This document shows positions 60,223-64,000 of a stretch of DNA of 64,000 nt, piece after piece. The stretch covers positions 1-64,000 of the forward strand of contig NZ_JAIQZK010000008.1 in the NCBI RefSeq assembly GCF_020075545.1, read 5' to 3'. The notes under the pieces were generated by a model. It was not told the origin of the DNA and did not search any database. It was given only the letters and a program-made list of their open reading frames with translations. Each line of letters starts with the position of its first letter. Within the stretch, counting starts at the first letter, position 1. A program made the translations under genes and the position numbers. The DNA is from Nocardioides sp. TRM66260-LWL. Its GTDB lineage: Bacteria; Actinomycetota; Actinomycetes; Propionibacteriales; Nocardioidaceae.

Positions 60223-62241
60223 TCAGAGCGCCGCGGCCACCCGGGTGCCCTGCTCGATCGCGCGCTTGGCGTCGAGCTCGGCGGCGACGTCGGCGCCGCC
60301 GACCAGGTGCACCCGCGGGGCGTCGTCGCGGGCGGCGAGCTCGTCGAACAGGCCGCGCACCGACTCCTGGCCCGCGCAGAGCACCACGTGGTCGACGTCG
60401 AGCACGTGCTGCACGCCCTCCCGCGTGTAGTGCAGGCCGGCGTCGTCGACCCGGTCGTAGGCCACCGCGTTGACCTGCGTGACGCCGGACTGCTTGAGCA
60501 CCGCGCGGTGCGCCCAGCCGGACGTCCTGCCGAGGTCCTTGCCGATCATCGTCGCCTTGCGCTGCAGCAGCGTCACCTCGCGGGCGGGCGTGCGCGGCTT
60601 GGGGTCGGTGAGGCCGCCGCGGTCGAGCGCGGGGTCGCCGACGCCCCAGTGCGCGAGCCACTCCTCGTCGGTCTCGGGCTGGTGGGTGAGCCACACGCTG
60701 ACGTCGACGCCGATGCCGCCGGCGCCGACCACCGCCACCCGGCGTCCGGGCACCGCGCGGCCGGCGAGCACGTCGGCGTAGCTGAGCACCTTCGGGTGGT
60801 CGACGCCCTCGAAGGCGGGGACGCGCGGCTCGACGCCGGTGGCCACCACGACGTCGTCGAAGTCGGCGAGGTCCTGCACCGAGGCCCGGGTCGAGAGCCG
60901 CACGTCGACGCCGAGCACCTCGAGGCGACGCGTGAAGTAGCGCAGCGTCTCGGCGAACTCCTCCTTGCCCGGCACCGCCATGGCGAGCCTGAACTGGCCG
61001 CCGAGGTGGGGCTGGGCCTCGAACAGCGTGACCGCGTGGCCGCGCTCGGCCGCGCTCACCGCGGTGGCCAGACCGGCCGGCCCGGCGCCGACGACCGCGA
61101 CCCGACGCCGGGTGCGGGTCGGGCTGAGCACCAGGGTGGTCTCGCGGCCGGCGCGCGGGTTCACCAGGCACGAGACCTTCTGGCCGCTGAAGGCGTGGTC
61201 GAGGCAGGCCTGGTTGCAGGCGATGCAGGTGTTGATCTCGTCGGCGCGGTCGGCGGCCGCCTTGGCGACGAAGTCGGGGTCGGCGAGCAGCGGACGCGCC
61301 ATCGAGACCAGGTCGGCCTGCCCGGAGGCGAGGATCTCCTCGGCCAGCTCGGGGGTGTTGATCCGGTTCGACGCGCACACCGGCACCGACACCTCGGCCT
61401 TGAGCCGCGCCGTCACCGACACCCAGGCGCCGCGCGGCACCTGCGTGATGATCGTAGGCACCCGCGCCTCGTGCCAGCCGATGCCGGTGTTGAGCACCGT
61501 GACGCCGGCCGCCTCCAGGCCGTGGGCCAGGGCGAGGGTCTCGTCCCAGGTCTGGCCGTCCTCGACCAGGTCGAGCAGGGAGATGCGGTAGACGATCGGG
61601 AAGTCGGCGGGCACCAGCTCGCGGGCCCGGCGGACGACCTCGAGCGGGAAGCGCATGCGTCGTTCGGCGCTGCCGCCCCAGGCGTCCGTGCGGTCGTTGG
61701 TGCGCGCGGCGAGCATCTGGTTGATGAAGTAGCCCTCGGAGCCCATGATCTCGACCGCGTCGTAGCCGGCCTTGCGGGCCAGGGCCACCGAGCGCGCGAA
61801 GGCGCTGGCGGTCTCGTCGACCTCGCGGCTGCTCATCGTGCGCGGCTTGAACGGGGTGATCGGCGACTTGCGGCTCGACGCGCCCGCGCTCAGCGGGTGG
61901 TAGGCGTAGCGGCCCGCGTGCAGGATCTGCAGCGCGATGGCGCCGCCCTCGGCGTGCACGGCGTCGGTGGTGTCACGGTGCCGGGCGGCGTGCAGCCGGG
62001 TGCGCATCTCGGCGCCGAACGGCAGCAGCCAGCCGCGCCGGTTGGGGGAGTGGCCGCCGGTGATGATCAGCCCGACGCCGCCGCGGGCGCGCTCGGCGTA
62101 GTAGGCGGCCAGCTTCACGCGGTCCCACGGGTGGTCGTCGAGGCCGGTGTGCATCGAGCCCATGACGGCGCGGTTGCGCAGCGTCAGGCCGCCGATCGTC
62201 AGCGGGGCGAGCAGGTGCGGGTAAGGGGACGGGGTGGTCAT
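60223..62241 (-). CDS. fadH: NADPH-dependent 2,4-dienoyl-CoA reductase (old yellow enzyme type)
   Basis: A 672-residue flavoprotein for beta-oxidation of unsaturated acyl-CoA. N-terminal FMN TIM barrel (about 1-335: LTLRNRAVMGSMHTGL, ALQILHAGRYAYHPL). A 4Fe-4S cluster region follows (CIACNQACLDH... VSCLVNP, near 345-375). Last come FAD and NADPH domains (VAVVGAGPAGLATAVSAAERGH; VAVVGAGGIGVDVSVWL). Length equals the E. coli enzyme. The ATG at 62241 overlaps the PadR stop as ATGA, so the regulator and enzyme are coupled. Confidence 0.93.
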   Translation of the reverse strand: MTTPSPYPHLLAPLTIGGLTLRNRAVMGSMHTGLDDHPWDRVKLAAYYAERARGGVGLIITGGHSPNRRGWLLPFGAEMRTRLHAARHRDTTDAVHAEGGAIALQILHAGRYAYHPLSAGASSRKSPITPFKPRTMSSREVDETASAFARSVALARKAGYDAVEIMGSEGYFINQMLAARTNDRTDAWGGSAERRMRFPLEVVRRARELVPADFPIVYRISLLDLVEDGQTWDETLALAHGLEAAGVTVLNTGIGWHEARVPTIITQVPRGAWVSVTARLKAEVSVPVCASNRINTPELAEEILASGQADLVSMARPLLADPDFVAKAAADRADEINTCIACNQACLDHAFSGQKVSCLVNPRAGRETTLVLSPTRTRRRVAVVGAGPAGLATAVSAAERGHAVTLFEAQPHLGGQFRLAMAVPGKEEFAETLRYFTRRLEVLGVDVRLSTRASVQDLADFDDVVVATGVEPRVPAFEGVDHPKVLSYADVLAGRAVPGRRVAVVGAGGIGVDVSVWLTHQPETDEEWLAHWGVGDPALDRGGLTDPKPRTPAREVTLLQRKATMIGKDLGRTSGWAHRAVLKQSGVTQVNAVAYDRVDDAGLHYTREGVQHVLDVDHVVLCAGQESVRGLFDELAARDDAPRVHLVGGADVAAELDAKRAIEQGTRVAAAL

Positions 62242-62768
62242 GCGTGAGCCTCCAGGTACTCGGTGAGCCAGGCGACCCAGGCGTCCTCCATGAGGATGCC
62301 GCCGCGGAGCACGAGGTGCTGGTCGCGCTCCAGGCCGCTGAGGGTGGACGGGTCGGGGTAGTCGCGGGACATGAGGTACCGGTAGTGCGCCAGGCGGGCG
62401 TGGTGCTCGGCCAGGGCGGTGCGGACGACGTCGAGCACCTGCGCCCGGTCGCCGAAGGACGCGCCGCGCATCTTCACGGCGAGGTCGGAGCGCAGCGGGT
62501 GGGGGTCGGCCGGCTCGGCCAGCCACGTCGCGAGCACCCGGTGGCCCTCGTCGGCGACCTCGTAGACCCGCTTGGCCGGCTTGCCCTGCTGCTCGACCGT
62601 GTGCGAGACCAGCCAGCCGTCGTCGTCCATCCGAGCGAGGGTCCGGTAGATCTGCTGGTGGGTGGCCGACCAGAAGTAGCCGATCGAGCGGCTGAACCGG
62701 TGCGCCAGCTCCAGCCCGGACGCCGGACGCTCGGCGAGCGCGACGAGGAGGGCGTGGTCGAGGGGCAC
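62238..62768 (-). CDS. PadR family transcriptional regulator of fadH
   Basis: A 176-residue PadR regulator. Winged-helix domain (about 1-80: LLVALAERPASGLELAHRFSRSIGYFWSATHQQIYRTLARMDDDGWL) and a C-terminal helical dimerisation domain (about 95-176). The start is the GTG at 62768 (VPLDHALLVAL); the longer frame crosses the promoter and operator and is rejected. Its end overlaps fadH. A palindrome directly upstream of its -10 suggests autorepression. Confidence 0.9.
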   Translation of the reverse strand: MPLDHALLVALAERPASGLELAHRFSRSIGYFWSATHQQIYRTLARMDDDGWLVSHTVEQQGKPAKRVYEVADEGHRVLATWLAEPADPHPLRSDLAVKMRGASFGDRAQVLDVVRTALAEHHARLAHYRYLMSRDYPDPSTLSGLERDQHLVLRGGILMEDAWVAWLTEYLEAHA

Positions 62769-62793
62769 GTCCCCAGGGTGGCGGATGCTGCCG

Positions 62794-62814
62794 ACCCTAT
62801 GCAACGAGTTGCAT
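62794..62814 (-). promoter_or_regulatory. Promoter and PadR-type operator
   Basis: Palindrome ATGCAAC-GA-GTTGCAT (62799-62814) overlaps the upstream edge of minus-strand TAGGGT (62799-62794), the probable -10. PadR-family operators are typically ATG...CAT palindromes of this size. The leader to GTG 62768 is about 20 nt and holds GGGGA. Confidence 0.55.
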
Positions 62815-62874
62815 GCCGATGTGCGCCAGGTCACGCGACGGCGCGGGCCGCCGTCCCAAACCCGAGCGCGCCCC

Positions 62875-62880
62875 TAGACT
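62875..62880 (+). promoter_or_regulatory. -10 element of the amino-acid ABC transporter operon
   Basis: TAGACT followed by 6 nt and the ATG at 62887. Leaderless-type promoter, divergent from the PadR promoter. Confidence 0.45.
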
Positions 62881-62886
62881 TCGCGC

Positions 62887-63783
62887 ATGCGCCTCCGCTC
62901 CACCGCCCCCCGCCGCGCTGCCGGCCTGCTCGCCGCCACCGTCCTCACCGCGTCCGCGCTGGCCGGGTGCGCCTCGACCGCCGACACCGCGGCCGACCCG
63001 GCCGCCTCCCCGACGGCCGGCGAGACGGCGAAGGACTGCGCCGCCAAGGCCACGCTCACCGCCCCCGGCAAGCTCACCGTCGGCACCGACAGCCCGGCCT
63101 ACGAGCCCTGGTTCTCCGACGACGACCCGACCAACGGCAAGGGCTTCGAGTCGGCCGTCGCCTACGCCGTCGCCGACCGCCTCGGGTTCGCGGAGGACGC
63201 CGTGAGCTGGACCAAGGTCCGCTTCAACACCTCGTACGCGCCCGGCGCCAAGCCGTTCGACTTCGACATCAACCAGATCTCGATCACGCCGGCACGGCAG
63301 AAGGCCGTCGACTTCTCCGACGGCTACTACGCCGCCGCGCAGGCCGTCATCGCGCTCAAGGGCAGCAAGGCCGCCTCGATCACCTCGCTGGCCGACCTGA
63401 AGGACCTGCGCCTCGGCGCGCAGACCGGCACCACCTCGCTCACCGCGATCCGCGACGGCATCCAGCCGACCACGGAGGCCTCGGTCTTCCAGGACACCAA
63501 CGCCGCCAAGCAGGCGCTGCAGAACGGCCAGGTCGACGCGATCCTCGCCGACCTGCCGACGGCCTTCTACATCACCGCCGTCGAGATCCCGAAGGGCACG
63601 ATCGTCGGGCAGTTCCAGCCGACGACGGGTCAGCAGGAGGAGTTCGGCCTGCTCGCCGCCAAGGGCTCCTCGCTGACGCCGTGCCTCGACCTCGCCCTGG
63701 CCGAGCTGAAGGCCGACGGCACCCTGGCCGGCCTGGAGAAGCAGTGGCTCTCCGACGTCGTCGACGTGCCCGTGCTCCAGTGA
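62887..63783 (+). CDS. Amino-acid ABC transporter substrate-binding lipoprotein
   Basis: Periplasmic-type binding protein (SBP_bac_3 family), 298 residues. Lipobox LAGC with lipidated Cys28, a low-complexity linker to about 50, then the two-lobed domain: KLTVGTDSPAYEPWF, FDFDINQISITPARQKAVDFSDGYY and LGAQTGTTSLTAI. It captures a polar amino acid or similar ligand outside the cell for the permease encoded directly downstream (GTGA overlap). Ligand not assignable. Confidence 0.92.
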   Translation: MRLRSTAPRRAAGLLAATVLTASALAGCASTADTAADPAASPTAGETAKDCAAKATLTAPGKLTVGTDSPAYEPWFSDDDPTNGKGFESAVAYAVADRLGFAEDAVSWTKVRFNTSYAPGAKPFDFDINQISITPARQKAVDFSDGYYAAAQAVIALKGSKAASITSLADLKDLRLGAQTGTTSLTAIRDGIQPTTEASVFQDTNAAKQALQNGQVDAILADLPTAFYITAVEIPKGTIVGQFQPTTGQQEEFGLLAAKGSSLTPCLDLALAELKADGTLAGLEKQWLSDVVDVPVLQ

Positions 63784-64000
63784 CCTCCGCGCAGCCCGTC
63801 GCGGCGACCTCGCCGGACGCGCCCTGGCGGCCCAGCGAGCGCGAGCGGCAGCGGCGGCGCGTCCGGCGGCGTCAGCGCCTGCGGTCCCTGGCGATCGCGA
63901 GCCTCGCGACGGTGCTCGTGCTCGGCGGCCTGGTGCTCGGCCTGGTCAACAGCCCCGGCTGGCCGGCGGTCCGCGCGCTGTTCCTCGACGCCGGGTTCGC
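63780..64000 (+). CDS. Amino-acid ABC transporter permease (5' part only)
   Basis: The window ends 73 codons into this gene. GTG start overlaps the binding-protein stop (GTGA). The visible N-terminus is Pro/Arg-rich (PWRPSERERQRRRVRRRQRL), then a membrane helix (about residues 38-58, LAIASLATVLVLGGLVLGLV), then NSPGWPAVRALFLDAGF. This is the usual start of actinobacterial amino-acid ABC permeases with a cytoplasmic basic tail. An ATPase gene probably follows outside the window. Confidence 0.8.
   Translation, partial: MTSAQPVAATSPDAPWRPSERERQRRRVRRRQRLRSLAIASLATVLVLGGLVLGLVNSPGWPAVRALFLDAGF

Overview
The window is very GC-rich actinobacterial chromosome, densely packed, with GTG starts, mostly TGA stops and long chains of genes joined by 4-bp GTGA/ATGA overlaps. 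The gene content (a SigK/RskA locus with ufaA1 and DUF1295 genes, an MprA/MprB pair, DUF5926, TIGR03084, many acyl-CoA dehydrogenases, a HelD-type ATPase) suggests Propionibacteriales, most likely a Nocardioides-like organism. This placement is inference. I see no rRNA, tRNA, CRISPR array, transposase, prophage or origin. No gene-free stretch exceeds about 290 bp.

Layout. 1-7.6 kb: an Fpg/Nei DNA glycosylase, an AAA ATPase, a GNAT acetyltransferase, a glycerophosphodiester phosphodiesterase, DUF5926, a cAMP-type pair (cyclic-nucleotide-binding protein plus class III cyclase) and an orphan arginine deiminase. 7.6-16.7 kb: a seven-gene translationally coupled catabolic operon (TetR, TIGR03084, AtuA/DUF1446, acyl-CoA dehydrogenase, carboxyltransferase, biotin carboxylase, acyl-CoA dehydrogenase). 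It resembles acyclic-terpene or branched acyl-CoA degradation. 16.9-20 kb: a large secreted subtilase. 20.2-25 kb: a short-chain dehydrogenase and a second coupled operon (acyl-CoA dehydrogenase, short-chain dehydrogenase, APH-like kinase, histidine phosphatase) that fits 4-hydroxyacyl-CoA breakdown. 25.2-32.1 kb: transglutaminase / circularly permuted ATP-grasp / DUF2126 operon. 32.3-39.2 kb: VanZ, a DDAH-like hydrolase, a GntR regulator, a holin-like membrane protein, an LMW phosphatase, MprA/MprB and a thioesterase. 39.2-44.6 kb: zwf, pabB, pabA and a PhzE-like fused chorismate-utilising synthase. 44.7-48 kb: HelD-like ATPase and an enoyl-CoA hydratase. 48.1-57.6 kb: a membrane-anchored sulfite-oxidase-fold protein, then a SigK locus with a fasciclin lipoprotein, sigK, rskA, an oxidoreductase/DUF1365 fusion, ufaA1, a second CFA-synthase-like methyltransferase and DUF1295. 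57.6-64 kb: BrkB-like protein, two duplicated secreted proteins, FadH with a PadR regulator, and the start of an amino-acid ABC transporter.

The most unusual feature is a family of 88-bp nested palindromes at 1-71 (cut by the window edge), 20971-21058, 25122-25210 (left wing decayed), 44642-44729 and 47082-47169. Each has two about 26-nt palindromic wings around a 12-16 bp stem that closes on a shared GAAACTTC core. The stem sequence differs between copies, but both arms change together. All copies sit just behind stop codons. Other repeats include a separate 78-bp nested hairpin at 32201, a short GTCGAGCCTGTCGAG palindrome that in one place is translated inside the AtuA-like protein, and a 9-nt tandem repeat.

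Regulation. At least a dozen genes have a TANNNT (or close) -10 element ending 6-8 nt before the start codon, the signature of leaderless transcripts. In three of them the -10 begins with the TAG stop codon of the preceding gene. Candidate operators lie at the promoters of the TetR, GntR/FCD, PadR and MprA-type regulators.
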